A stretch of 64,000 nucleotides of DNA. Origin: Granulicella sp. L56. Its GTDB lineage: Bacteria > Acidobacteriota > Terriglobia > Terriglobales > Acidobacteriaceae. The notes under the pieces were generated by a model, which worked only from the letters and a program-made list of their open reading frames with translations, was not told the DNA's origin and made no database searches. Each line of letters starts with the position of its first letter. Within the stretch, counting starts at the first letter, position 1. Below are positions 1 through 7,757 of this stretch, one piece after another. The position numbers were made by a program, and so were the translations under genes. Location of the stretch: the NCBI RefSeq assembly GCF_009765835.1, contig NZ_LMUS01000006.1, positions 700,248 to 764,247 on the forward strand. The letters run 5' to 3'.

Positions 1-35
1 AAGGCCGCGTCATCTTCAACAATCAATACCTGCAT
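1..35 (-). CDS. Two-component response regulator, N-terminal fragment (cut by window edge)
   Basis: Only the first eleven codons are inside the window, read leftwards off the edge. The translation MQVLIVEDDAA is the classic start of a receiver domain: a hydrophobic beta strand followed by the acidic Glu-Asp-Asp cluster that binds Mg2+ next to the phospho-accepting aspartate. A GGAG sits about eight bases before the ATG, which supports this start. The output domain lies outside, so the class of regulator cannot be given. It is divergent from lexA, with about 215 bases between them. Confidence 0.7.
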   Translation of the reverse strand, partial: MQVLIVEDDAA

Positions 36-216
36 CTTTAGTTCTCCATCTCCGTTGTGTTGCAATTCCCAACGGTGTGTAACCACCTTGGTCGATATGG
101 AACGAGGTGACAAGATGAATGTGAAGTTTTTTGCATATCCAATTTCAAAACGGGAATTACTTGCCTCTGGATTTACCCATCAGTAACCCCTGAAAATCGA
201 GGAATCAATAAAGTTA

Positions 217-244
217 TTGCAATTCGCCTTTTATTCGCTACAAT
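217..244 (+). promoter_or_regulatory. Candidate lexA promoter (TTGCAA - 16 bp - TACAAT)
   Basis: A -35-like TTGCAA at 217-222 and a -10-like TACAAT at 239-244 are separated by 16 bases. The lexA ATG is at 251, seven bases after the -10 element, so transcription would begin at or very near the start codon. No Shine-Dalgarno sequence is visible before the ATG, which fits a leaderless message. Judged by eye only. Confidence 0.4.
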
Positions 245-250
245 CTCCGC

Positions 251-856
251 ATGGCTATCACACGGCGGCAAAAAGAAGTCCTCGACTTTCTCTCCGGCTT
301 CACGCAAAAGAACGGCTACTCCCCGTCTTACGAGGAAATCGCCAGTGGTCTTGGCCTTAGTTCACTTGCCACCGTGCACAAACACGTCACCAACCTGCAG
401 AACAAAGGGCTGCTCCAGCGCGCGCACAACCGCAGCCGGTCCATCGACGTTCTGCCTGCACGCACCGGCAAAAAAGGCTCCGATCGTCTTCCCCTTCTGG
501 GACGCATCGCCGCTGGCCAGCCCGTAGAAGCCATCGAAACCGCAGAGAGCATCTCGCTGAACGACATCATCGGCAACCGCGAAGTCTTCGCCCTCGAAGT
601 CCGCGGCGACTCCATGCGCGACGAGCACATCGTCTCCGGCGATTACGTCCTCGTCGAGCGCACCCGCACCGCCCGCGAGGGCGAGATCATCGTCGCTCTC
701 GTCGACGGCTCCGACGCCACCCTTAAGCGCTTCTACCGCGAGGGCAGCATGATCCGCCTCCAACCCTCCAACGCAGAGATGGCCCCCATCTACGCCCCCG
801 CCGCCAACGTCAGCATCCAGGGCAAAGTCCTGGGCGTCCTGCGCAAATACGCTTGA
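251..856 (+). CDS. lexA: LexA SOS-response repressor
   Basis: Represses DNA-damage genes in the cytoplasm and self-cleaves when RecA filaments form. At 201 residues it has the normal family length. Residues 1-65 form the winged helix-turn-helix domain, with a recognition helix around residues 37-52. The Ala-Gly cleavage site is at 88-89 (IAAGQ). The catalytic serine is Ser121 (GDSM) and the general-base lysine is Lys159 (ATLKR), so the autoprotease looks intact. The start has no upstream ribosome site and may be leaderless. I could not recognise a LexA box upstream; acidobacterial boxes are not ones I can name. The gene stands alone, followed by an efflux adaptor gene. Confidence 0.96.
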   Translation: MAITRRQKEVLDFLSGFTQKNGYSPSYEEIASGLGLSSLATVHKHVTNLQNKGLLQRAHNRSRSIDVLPARTGKKGSDRLPLLGRIAAGQPVEAIETAESISLNDIIGNREVFALEVRGDSMRDEHIVSGDYVLVERTRTAREGEIIVALVDGSDATLKRFYREGSMIRLQPSNAEMAPIYAPAANVSIQGKVLGVLRKYA

Positions 857-932
857 GAAATCGCGTTATGTATTCCGTAAACAATTTTTCACACCTGTAA
901 TGGAACCAACCCCCGGTATTCTGCGTAAACTT

Positions 933-975
933 CTCCGAGACGGCTCATCGTTGATTCAACCAGCATCTCTCGGAG
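933..975 (+). promoter_or_regulatory. Inverted repeat that could mask the ribosome site of the efflux adaptor
   Basis: CTCCGAGA at 933-940 is the exact reverse complement of TCTCGGAG at 968-975, with 27 bases between. The right arm contains the GGAG that is the only plausible ribosome site for the GTG start at 983. If the leader RNA folds, translation initiation would be hindered. Whether this is regulatory is inference. Confidence 0.35.
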
Positions 976-982
976 CAACTAC

Positions 983-2191
983 GTGGCGACAGCGCGCAAG
1001 AATAAACACAAACTCTGGATCTGGGGCGGCATCGCTGTCCTGGTCATCGCCGCGATTCTGGGCATCACCATCGCCGCCAGCAGCAGCAGCACAAAGATCG
1101 ACCCCTCGCAGCTTGCCAAGGTTGAGCGTGGAGACATCGCCCGCTCAGTCGTCGCCACCGGCAAAGTCCAGCCCATCACCAAGGTCGAGGTCAAATCCAA
1201 GGCCAGCGGCATCGTCACGAAGCTCTTCGTCGACATCAACGCCCACGTTCATCAGGGCCAGCTCCTCGCCCAGCTCGACCAGATCGAGATTCTGGCGCAG
1301 GTAGCCGCGCAAAAGGCCCAGCTCGCCGCCGCCGAATCGAACGCCCACGCCGCCGCCGCCTCCATCGAGTACGACAAGGTCAACGCCGAAGCTCCCGACC
1401 TGCCTATGTACAAGCACACCTATGAGCGTGCCGTTCAGATGTCCAAAGATGGCGTGGTCTCCAAACAGGCCCTCGACGACGCCGAGCAGAAATATCTCTT
1501 CGCAGCCAATACCCGCGACAAGGCCGTCGCCCAGATCACCGTCGACAACTCCAAACTCAAGCAGGCGCAGTCACAAGTCGCCGAAGCTCAGGCCTCTCTC
1601 CGGCAGCTCGAAGAGCAGCTCAGCTACACCATCATCATCTCGCCCATGAATGGCACGGTCCTCTCCCGCGACGTCGAAGTCGGCGACGCCGTCAGCTCTA
1701 TCCTTGTGCTCGGCTCGACCGCCACGCTCGTCATGACCATCGGCGACACCACGCAGGTCTACGTTCAGGGCAAGGTCGACGAGTCCGACATCGGCAAGGT
1801 CTATCTCGGCCAACCCGCCCGCATCAAGGTCGAATCCTTCAAGGACAAAACCTTCTACGGCAAGGTCACCAAGATCGCCCCCCTCGGCGTCGAAAAAGAT
1901 AACGTCACCACCTTCGAAGTCCGCGTCTCCATCGACAATCCCGGCGGCGAGCTCAAAGCCAACATGACCGCCAACGCCGAGATCATTCTCGATGAGCACA
2001 AAAATGTCCTCACCGTTCCCGAGCAGGCCGTCCTATACGACAAGGACCGCAGCGCCTCCGTCGAAGTTCCCGACCCCAAACAAAAAAACGGCCGCCGCAA
2101 AGTCGCCATCAAGGCCGGCATCTCCAACGGCACCAAAACCGAACTCCTCTCCGGCCTCAACAGCGGAGACACCGTCATCCTCCAGCAATAG
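983..2191 (+). CDS. Periplasmic adaptor subunit of an efflux pump (HlyD/MacA type)
   Basis: Membrane fusion proteins of this family link an inner-membrane pump to an outer-membrane channel. The 402-residue protein has an N-terminal membrane anchor (about residues 12-32). A lipoyl half-motif follows around residue 70 (KSKASGIV), then an alpha-helical hairpin rich in Ala, Gln and Glu (about 105-215), a second lipoyl half (SPMNGTVLSRDVEVGD) and beta-barrel and membrane-proximal domains. It starts at GTG, with GGAG seven bases upstream inside a possible hairpin. No pump or outer-membrane channel gene is adjacent; the next gene, 42 bases on, is a DUF4097 protein. The partner pump, MacB-like or RND, cannot be told from this sequence. 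Confidence 0.85.
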   Translation: MATARKNKHKLWIWGGIAVLVIAAILGITIAASSSSTKIDPSQLAKVERGDIARSVVATGKVQPITKVEVKSKASGIVTKLFVDINAHVHQGQLLAQLDQIEILAQVAAQKAQLAAAESNAHAAAASIEYDKVNAEAPDLPMYKHTYERAVQMSKDGVVSKQALDDAEQKYLFAANTRDKAVAQITVDNSKLKQAQSQVAEAQASLRQLEEQLSYTIIISPMNGTVLSRDVEVGDAVSSILVLGSTATLVMTIGDTTQVYVQGKVDESDIGKVYLGQPARIKVESFKDKTFYGKVTKIAPLGVEKDNVTTFEVRVSIDNPGGELKANMTANAEIILDEHKNVLTVPEQAVLYDKDRSASVEVPDPKQKNGRRKVAIKAGISNGTKTELLSGLNSGDTVILQQ

Positions 2192-2233
2192 CCAAGGCCG
2201 CGCTGCATCTACCCTCGCACTCAAGGAGCCTCC

Positions 2234-3085
2234 ATGAAAGTCCGCGCCCTCACCGCCGTCATTCTCACGCTTGCAGCCTCTGCCGCCTTCGCCGCAGGCA
2301 AAGACTTCGACCGCACCCTCAACGTCAACGCTGCGCCCAGCGTCTCCATCTCCACCGGCTCCGGCTATATTCATGTTCGTCCCGGCTCCGATAGCCAGGT
2401 GCACGTCATCGGCCATGTTCGCCCCAGCAACTCATGGTTCAGCAAGGACGGCGATTCGCGCGTCCAGCAGATTGTGGACAACCCACCCATCACCCAGAAC
2501 GGCAACACCATCACCATCGGCGACACCCAGTCTCGCGATCTCTACCGCAACATCGGCATCGACTACGATGTCACTCTTCCCCGAGCCTCCAGCATCCGAG
2601 CCGGTAGTGGCTCCGGAGATCTCGACATTCGAGACGCAGGCTCCACGCTCAAAGCAGAATCCGGCTCAGGCACCGTCCACGCCGAAGGCATCCACGGTCC
2701 CGCCGACCTGCAGAGCGGTTCAGGAGATATCTATCTTCAGCAGACCGCAGCCGGCGACGTCCGCGCCCAGACCGGCTCCGGCTCCATTCAGCTCAGCGGC
2801 ATCTCTGGCGGCCTCAAAGCAGGCACGGGCTCAGGAGACATCGAAGCCGGTGGCCAACCCACCTCCGACTGGAAGCTCGACACGGGCTCCGGCTCCATCC
2901 GTCTCAACCTCGGCTCCTCTGCGCGTTTCACCCTCAACGCAGGCACCGGTTCAGGCTCCATTCACACGGCTCAGGCCATCGCGATGCAAGGAGAGATCAA
3001 CACCCATCACGTCAACGGCACCGTCAACGGCGGCGGCCCAACCGTTCGAGCCAACACGGGATCAGGCGATATCAGCATCAACTAG
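2234..3085 (+). CDS. Secreted DUF4097 beta-strand repeat protein
   Basis: Starts with a clear signal peptide (MKVRALTAVILTLAASAAFA) and has AAGGAG directly before the ATG. The rest is a run of short beta-strand repeats, each turning on a Gly-Ser-Gly-(Ser/Asp) motif: SGSGDL, SGSGTV, SGSGDI, TGSGSI, TGSGDI and TGSGSI all occur. This is the pattern of the DUF4097/DUF4098 adhesin-like family and suggests a right-handed beta solenoid in the envelope. Family function is not established. The 42-base gap to the efflux adaptor gene upstream makes cotranscription likely. Confidence 0.8.
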   Translation: MKVRALTAVILTLAASAAFAAGKDFDRTLNVNAAPSVSISTGSGYIHVRPGSDSQVHVIGHVRPSNSWFSKDGDSRVQQIVDNPPITQNGNTITIGDTQSRDLYRNIGIDYDVTLPRASSIRAGSGSGDLDIRDAGSTLKAESGSGTVHAEGIHGPADLQSGSGDIYLQQTAAGDVRAQTGSGSIQLSGISGGLKAGTGSGDIEAGGQPTSDWKLDTGSGSIRLNLGSSARFTLNAGTGSGSIHTAQAIAMQGEINTHHVNGTVNGGGPTVRANTGSGDISIN

Positions 3086-3090
3086 ACGAA

Positions 3091-3160
3091 GCTTCCTTTG
3101 TTTGTCATGCCCGAAGAGAACAAGTGTGGCTTCCTTTTCGTTTGTCATTCCCGAAGGGAA
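3091..3160. repeat. Two imperfect copies of an extragenic repeat
   Basis: Two units lie in tandem between convergent genes: 3091-3120 and 3129-3160. Both read GCTTCCTTT then TTTGTCAT(G/T)CCCGAAG(A/G)GAA, the second with a two-base insertion. The core GTCATtCCCGAAGGGAA resembles a repeat type I recall from acidobacterial intergenic DNA. No terminator hairpin is obvious besides. Confidence 0.6.
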
Positions 3161-3208
3161 TCTGCGTTTTGCTCGAATCACCAAAACTACATCTGGAGGA
3201 TAACCTCT

Positions 3209-3889
3209 CTAAAGCGGCAGCACCTTCCCTGTGGCAAGGTCGTAGTATCCGGCTACGACCTTCACGCCATCATCCGTCATCGCCTTTGCAATCACGGTCG
3301 AGCTCTCGCGCAGCAGTTGCGCCTGAAACAGCGCATTCGCCTTCACCGCTGCCGCAACATCGCTATGAATGTCTTTAATCGCAGGCATCATATGCTGATA
3401 CAGCGCGCTGATCTGCCCCGGAACCTCCTGCCCCTTCATCGCCGCGCTCACCGCGCCGCACTTCGCATGTCCCAGCACCATAATCGCCTTGATCCCAAGC
3501 ACCGCCACGCCATACTCTAGGCTGCCGATGATCTCGGGAGTCAGCATATTTCCCGCAACCCGCGCCACGAACAGATGTCCGATGCTCTGATCAAAGACCA
3601 GCTCCACCGGAACCCGCGAATCCGCGCACGACAGCACCGCCGCAAACGGTTCCTGCTTCTCTACCGTCCCCGCCTTCAAGATCTTCAGATCAAGATCAAA
3701 CGAAGTCAGCTTGCCCGAGACAAATCTCGCGTTGCCCGCCATCAGCTCCTTGATCGCCTCTTCCGCGCCAACCGGATTCTGCGCCTCAGCCGCGACCCCA
3801 TGCATCATTGCGCTCCCGGCAACGCCGGTTGCCGCCACTGCCGTCATAAACCGCCGCCGTGTCCATGCACTTCCTTCCAGCTCGCTCAT
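3209..3889 (-). CDS. Beta-class carbonic anhydrase with Tat signal
   Basis: Interconverts CO2 and bicarbonate using a zinc ion. Zinc ligands Cys88, His141 and Cys144 are present, as is the Asp90-Arg92 pair (CADSR, then GHAKCG). The N terminus carries a twin-arginine signal (TRRRFMTA, residues 10-17) followed by a hydrophobic stretch, so the folded enzyme should be exported to the periplasm. I chose the ATG at 3889 because AAGGAGG lies about eight bases upstream; the much longer open frame continuing to 4651 is antisense to the neighbouring phosphatase gene. Final protein is 226 residues. It is divergent from gph with about 60 bases between. Confidence 0.9.
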   Translation of the reverse strand: MSELEGSAWTRRRFMTAVAATGVAGSAMMHGVAAEAQNPVGAEEAIKELMAGNARFVSGKLTSFDLDLKILKAGTVEKQEPFAAVLSCADSRVPVELVFDQSIGHLFVARVAGNMLTPEIIGSLEYGVAVLGIKAIMVLGHAKCGAVSAAMKGQEVPGQISALYQHMMPAIKDIHSDVAAAVKANALFQAQLLRESSTVIAKAMTDDGVKVVAGYYDLATGKVLPL

Positions 3890-3949
3890 CGCACTGCCTC
3901 CTTGCGTTCGCACCGAGCTTACTCCAGCTTCGTCGATTATCGTTAAGAA

Positions 3950-4663
3950 ATGTCCCCCCTCTCCCGCCCCCGCCTCATTGTCTTCGATCTCGACGGCACC
4001 CTCATCGACTCCAGCGTCGATCTCTGCAACTCCATCAACGCCGCGCTTGCTCACTTCAACAAGCCGCCGCTTCCCGATGCCGTCATCGCCGGCTACATCG
4101 GCGACGGAGCCTCCATGCTCGTCCGCCGCGCCCTCGGCGACCCCGAAGGCGATCTCCACGACGAAGAATACGTCGCCGAAGTCCTGACCTATTTTCTCGA
4201 CTACTACCGCATCCACAAGCTGGACTTCACTTACGTCTACCCCGGCGTCCTCTCGGCGCTCGAAGCCATCCGCGCCGCCTGGCCCGAAACCCTCATGGCC
4301 GTCCTCACCAACAAGCCCGTCAACCCTTCCCGCGACATCTGCGCTCACTTCGGCCTCTCGCGCTTTTTCTTCCAGAACTACGGCGGCAACAGCTTTCACA
4401 CCAAAAAGCCCGATCCCCACGGCCTCGAAACCCTCATCGCCGAAGCCTCCGCCATCGCAGGCCAAACCATCACTCCCGCCCAAACCATCATGGTCGGCGA
4501 CTCCCACGTAGACATCCTCACCGCCCGCAACGCCGGAGCCCAATCCATCGGCTGCACCTTCGGCCTCGCCCCGCAATCGCTCGTCACCACGCCACCCGAC
4601 GACCTCGCAAACACTCCCTCCGACTGGCTCACCATCCTTGGCATCAAGCAATGCGGCTCTTAG
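3950..4663 (+). CDS. gph: HAD-family phosphoglycolate phosphatase
   Basis: Haloacid-dehalogenase fold phosphatase of 237 residues. Motif I is FDLDGTLIDS near residues 10-20, motif II the Thr in AVLTNKP, motif III the Lys of KKPDP, and motif IV is VGDSHVDI. The helical cap between motifs I and II is of the C1 type seen in Gph and related enzymes. The usual role is removing 2-phosphoglycolate arising from DNA repair or oxygenase side reactions. Substrate cannot be fixed from sequence, and a pyrophosphatase or other sugar-phosphate phosphatase is possible. Divergently placed to the carbonic anhydrase gene. Confidence 0.8.
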   Translation: MSPLSRPRLIVFDLDGTLIDSSVDLCNSINAALAHFNKPPLPDAVIAGYIGDGASMLVRRALGDPEGDLHDEEYVAEVLTYFLDYYRIHKLDFTYVYPGVLSALEAIRAAWPETLMAVLTNKPVNPSRDICAHFGLSRFFFQNYGGNSFHTKKPDPHGLETLIAEASAIAGQTITPAQTIMVGDSHVDILTARNAGAQSIGCTFGLAPQSLVTTPPDDLANTPSDWLTILGIKQCGS

Positions 4664-4743
4664 CTAAATAAGACTGAACTCATCAACCACCCATGCGCCA
4701 TGCATCGCCCTTGTTCAGCTAAAAGCTAAGAGCTAACAGCTAG
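4661..4743. repeat. Short AGCTAA-type repeats after gph
   Basis: A run of near-identical heptamers lies at 4717-4743 (AGCTAAA, AGCTAAG, AGCTAAC, AGCTAG), and one further AGCTAA occurs at the gph stop codon (4662-4667). It reads like a short degenerating tandem repeat. No function is proposed. Confidence 0.4.
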
Positions 4744-4764
4744 CCGTCACATCACCCTAAACCC

Positions 4765-4813
4765 ACGTCATCTCGACCGGAGCGCAGCGCAGTGGAGACA
4801 CCCCTGTATTTCG
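4765..4813. repeat. 49-base extragenic repeat, copy 1
   Basis: Matches 54059-54107 in 47 of 49 positions, in the same orientation; the two differences are C/A and C/G. The core reads GTCATCTCGACCGGAGCG, then a GCGCAGTGGAGA block and CCCCTGTATTTCG. Here it sits at the left edge of the integrase scar. Confidence 0.75.
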
Positions 4814-4869
4814 TCGTAGTCATTGCCTGTTTTAAATCAGCCTTGCCCAACCCCGTCGAACTTGTGCCC

Positions 4870-5022
4870 GGGCTTTGTCATCAAGCTGGAGGCGAGCTGG
4901 AACAAATCCAGTTCCTCCTAGGCCATATGTCGGTCCAAACCACCGAACGTTATCTTGGGTGCAAGCAGCGGCTCCGAAACGCCGTCAATGATCACATCGG
5001 ACTGGAACCGGGTCTTCACTGA
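4870..5022 (+). pseudogene. 3' remnant of a tyrosine recombinase (phage-type integrase)
   Basis: About fifty residues match the C-terminal end of tyrosine recombinases: an LCHQAGGELEQIQ helix, the conserved LLGH box and the RYLG box that holds the catalytic tyrosine. The catalytic arginine, the rest of the catalytic domain and the core-binding domain are missing. The open frame only extends upstream to 4792 through unrelated sequence overlapping an extragenic repeat. No credible start or ribosome site is present, so this is a broken gene marking a former integration event. It lies beside an orphan secreted protein gene. Confidence 0.75.
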
Positions 5023-5087
5023 CCGGCATCCCACCCTTGCTTGTCAGGGCTGACTCGCAGAGCCACCCGCCGACTTACCTGTTCGAG

Positions 5088-5570
5088 CTATTCACTCAGC
5101 TTTTCCCAAAAGCTTAAGGGCCTCACAAAGATTGTGAGTATCCCTGGTTCAGGCTTCGCTACCGCTTTGCCGCAGGTATTTGCGGTCACAATGCCGGTGC
5201 GAACCCAATCTTCGGTCGAGTATGGCGTGATATGCAGCCACGAGTACTTCTGTTGCTTAACTTGGCAAAGGACGAAACCTGCCTGAATCTTAATCTCTGG
5301 AGCGTAAGGAAAAGTGGGCCAGTGAGCCGACTCCGCTTGCACACCTCCACCTGCCGCACCACCTGTCAACCTTAGGACGGCATTCCCACTGCCGTCGATG
5401 GGAATAGGGATAGCTTCCTTTCGTTGATCGCCAACCCAGACATTGACATATGTATTCGCAATAAGCTTCCCACTACTTCCATTCAATAATTTGACGCGTA
5501 GGGTTTGGGCATTGCCTATTGCCCCTGCAGTGGCGACTAGGGCCAAGATCACAAAACGGAACTTTTTCAC
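5088..5570 (-). CDS. Hypothetical secreted protein, accessory
   Basis: I do not recognise this protein. The start chosen is GTG at 5570 because GGAAGGAG stands about six bases before it; this gives 160 residues beginning with a clear signal peptide (VKKFRFVILALVATAGAIGNAQ). The mature part, residues 22-160, looks like a small beta-rich domain: it opens with LRVKLLNGSSGKLIANTYVNVWV, split here as LRVKLLNGSSG and KLIANTYVNVWV, a pattern like carboxypeptidase-regulatory or transthyretin-like folds. It contains two cysteines that could pair. GC content is lower than in neighbouring genes and it lies beside an integrase remnant, so recent acquisition is likely. Confidence 0.6.
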   Translation of the reverse strand: MKKFRFVILALVATAGAIGNAQTLRVKLLNGSSGKLIANTYVNVWVGDQRKEAIPIPIDGSGNAVLRLTGGAAGGGVQAESAHWPTFPYAPEIKIQAGFVLCQVKQQKYSWLHITPYSTEDWVRTGIVTANTCGKAVAKPEPGILTIFVRPLSFWEKLSE

Positions 5571-5802
5571 AGAGTCTCCTTCCCGCATGGTATTGCAACG
5601 CTGCAAGTAACGATAAACGCCGTTCTCGTCATGTTCGTGCGATTTAAGCAGCAAATGATGAAATGATGTCCTCACACTTGAGGGGAAGTTGTGATGCCTT
5701 TTGATAACCCTGCCTTAGTGCTTCGTCCGTGCTGTACAAATTTTCCATATCCACGCATTTCTTTTTGACTCCCCACCAACCCCTTGCTACCCTTGCCGCA
5801 CC

Positions 5803-7026
5803 ATGGCCGCCCCTCTGAGCACGTCCCTAACCACCACCTGCTGCATCGTCGGCGGAGGCCCCGCCGGAATCATGCTCGGCTTCCTCCTCGCCCGCGCCGG
5901 AATCGATGTCGCCGTCCTCGAAAAACACAAGGACTTCTTCCGCGACTTCCGCGGCGACACCATCCACCCCTCCACGCTCCAACTACTCTACGAACTAGGC
6001 CTGCTCGAAGAATTCCTCGCGCTCCCCCACCAGCAGCTCACTGAGCTTGCCATGGCCATCGGCGGCCAGACGCTTCCCATCAGCGACTTCTCCCACCTCC
6101 CCACTCATGCGAAGTTCATCGCGCTCATGCCGCAGTGGGACTTCCTCAACTTCCTCTCCGCGCAGGCCGCGAAGCTGCCCAACTTCCATCTCCTGATGGA
6201 GCACGAAGCGACCAGCCTCATCGAAGCTAAAAACCGAGTCGTCGGCGTTCGCGCCAACACCCCGTCAGGTCCGGTCGAGATTCGCGCCTCTCTCGTCGTA
6301 GGCTGCGATGGCCGCCACGCCATCACCCGTGCCTCCGGCCATCTTCCGCTTCACGAAACCGGTACGCCCATCGACATTCTCTGGTTTCGCCTCAGTCGCC
6401 ACGAAGGCGAGCCGGAAAACGCTCTCGGCAACATCAACTTCGGCAACTTCCTCATCCTCATCAACCGCGGCGACTACTATCAGTGCGGCTACATCATCGC
6501 CAAAGATACCTTCGTCACCCGCGTCCAGCCCGCAGGCCTCGACGCCTTCCGCGACTCCCTCGTGCGCCTCGTCCCATTCTTAAGTGATCGCGTCCACGAG
6601 ATCACCGGTTGGGACCAGCTCAAGCTTCTCTCCATTCAGGTCAACCGCCTCACCCGCTGGTACAGCCCCGGCCTCTTATGCATCGGCGATGCCGCCCACG
6701 CCATGTCTCCCGTTGGCGGCATCGGCATCAACCTCGCCATTCAGGACGCCGTCGCCGCTGCACGCATTCTCGCGCCCGCGCTCAAAACCAGCATCGTCAC
6801 CGAGCTTACCCTCGCTCACATCCAGAGCCGCCGCGAACTACCCACCCGCATCACCCAGGCGTTTCAGGTCATAGTCCACCGTTTTCTGGTTCGCACCCTG
6901 GGCCACCCTGAAGCGATCAAACCGCCCCTGCTCCTCCGGCTCTTATCACCTCACCCCCGCTTCCGCCGGTTCATGGCCCGATTCATAGGCATGGGCGTCC
7001 GCCCCGAGCACATCCAATCTCATTAA
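5803..7026 (+). CDS. FAD-dependent aromatic-ring monooxygenase family protein
   Basis: Class A flavoprotein monooxygenase of the p-hydroxybenzoate hydroxylase / UbiH fold, 407 residues. The N-terminal Rossmann motif is GGGPAGIMLG with the acidic end of strand two at LEKH. The middle DG motif is VVGCDGRHA, and the second FAD motif is CIGDAAHAMSPVGGIGIN. These enzymes use NAD(P)H and oxygen to hydroxylate or epoxidise aromatic or isoprenoid substrates. Halogenase and geranylgeranyl-reductase relatives share the fold, so the substrate is open. It is monocistronic, with no related pathway gene beside it. Confidence 0.8.
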   Translation: MAAPLSTSLTTTCCIVGGGPAGIMLGFLLARAGIDVAVLEKHKDFFRDFRGDTIHPSTLQLLYELGLLEEFLALPHQQLTELAMAIGGQTLPISDFSHLPTHAKFIALMPQWDFLNFLSAQAAKLPNFHLLMEHEATSLIEAKNRVVGVRANTPSGPVEIRASLVVGCDGRHAITRASGHLPLHETGTPIDILWFRLSRHEGEPENALGNINFGNFLILINRGDYYQCGYIIAKDTFVTRVQPAGLDAFRDSLVRLVPFLSDRVHEITGWDQLKLLSIQVNRLTRWYSPGLLCIGDAAHAMSPVGGIGINLAIQDAVAAARILAPALKTSIVTELTLAHIQSRRELPTRITQAFQVIVHRFLVRTLGHPEAIKPPLLLRLLSPHPRFRRFMARFIGMGVRPEHIQSH

Positions 7027-7126
7027 AATGTAACCTGACTAAACGCCTTGAAGCAGTTACATGCTGTCGCAATGTAACCAGTAAAAACCACTCTTGGGGG
7101 TTACATAGTATCTTTCTTCACCGAGC

Positions 7127-7711
7127 CTACCCCTCGAATCCCCGGTTCCATGCCTCGATCACCCTCGTCTCCCGCTCCCATCCCAACACGCTCACGCTGC
7201 CCGTTCCCAGCACAAACAGCCTTCCATCCCGCGCCTCCAACCCGACCCAGCGTGCCGCAAGTACCCGCAAAATATGGGCATGAGCGAACAAAGCCACCCG
7301 CCCACCCCCAGCAGCCAAAGCGCGTGCGATCACGCCATCCGCCCGCACGCCAACCTCTTCCGCCGTCTCGCCCCCAGCAATCTCATCCTTCCACACCGAC
7401 CACCCCGGCGTCTCCGCCCGAATCTCCTCGGTCGTCCGCCCCTCGTGGACGCCATAGTCCCACTCCATGAGCCCCTCATCTACCTTGGCAACTTCTCCAA
7501 ACCCGGCAATCGCGCAAGTCTCAAGCGCCCGTTTCATAGGGCTACTGAACACAGCCGTAAACTCCGTCCCTGCAAGATAGTTACGCAACTCCAGTGCACG
7601 CTGCCGGCCATGCTCGGTCAGCCCAACATCCGTCCGGCTGGTGTGTTTCCGGTTCAAACTCCACTCCGTCTCGCCATGCCGGATCAGCCAAAGCTGCGTT
7701 GCCTCACTCAT
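7127..7711 (-). CDS. Histidine phosphatase family protein (phosphoglycerate-mutase-like)
   Basis: Contains the phosphohistidine motif LIRHGETEW near residue 10, the second arginine in [10 protein letters not shown], the glutamate in [10 protein letters not shown] and the second catalytic histidine in [15 protein letters not shown]. At 194 residues it matches cofactor-independent acid phosphatases of branch 1, such as the GpmB/CobC-like group. The start at 7711 follows AGGAGAGG by about eight bases; a longer frame to 7780 would overlap the uvrB start. It is divergent from uvrB with under 50 bases between start codons, so the two share a promoter region. The substrate is not predictable. Confidence 0.85.
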   Translation of the reverse strand: MSEATQLWLIRHGETEWSLNRKHTSRTDVGLTEHGRQRALELRNYLAGTEFTAVFSSPMKRALETCAIAGFGEVAKVDEGLMEWDYGVHEGRTTEEIRAETPGWSVWKDEIAGGETAEEVGVRADGVIARALAAGGGRVALFAHAHILRVLAARWVGLEARDGRLFVLGTGSVSVLGWERETRVIEAWNRGFEG

Positions 7712-7757
7712 TGCCAACCTCTCCTGTTTTCTGCCTATGTTCTTATATCCTACAAAG

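Noticed and set aside
3890..4651. N-terminal extension of the carbonic anhydrase frame to 4651
   Set aside because: The extension is antisense to gph and lacks a ribosome site, while AAGGAGG marks the start at 3889, right before the Tat signal.
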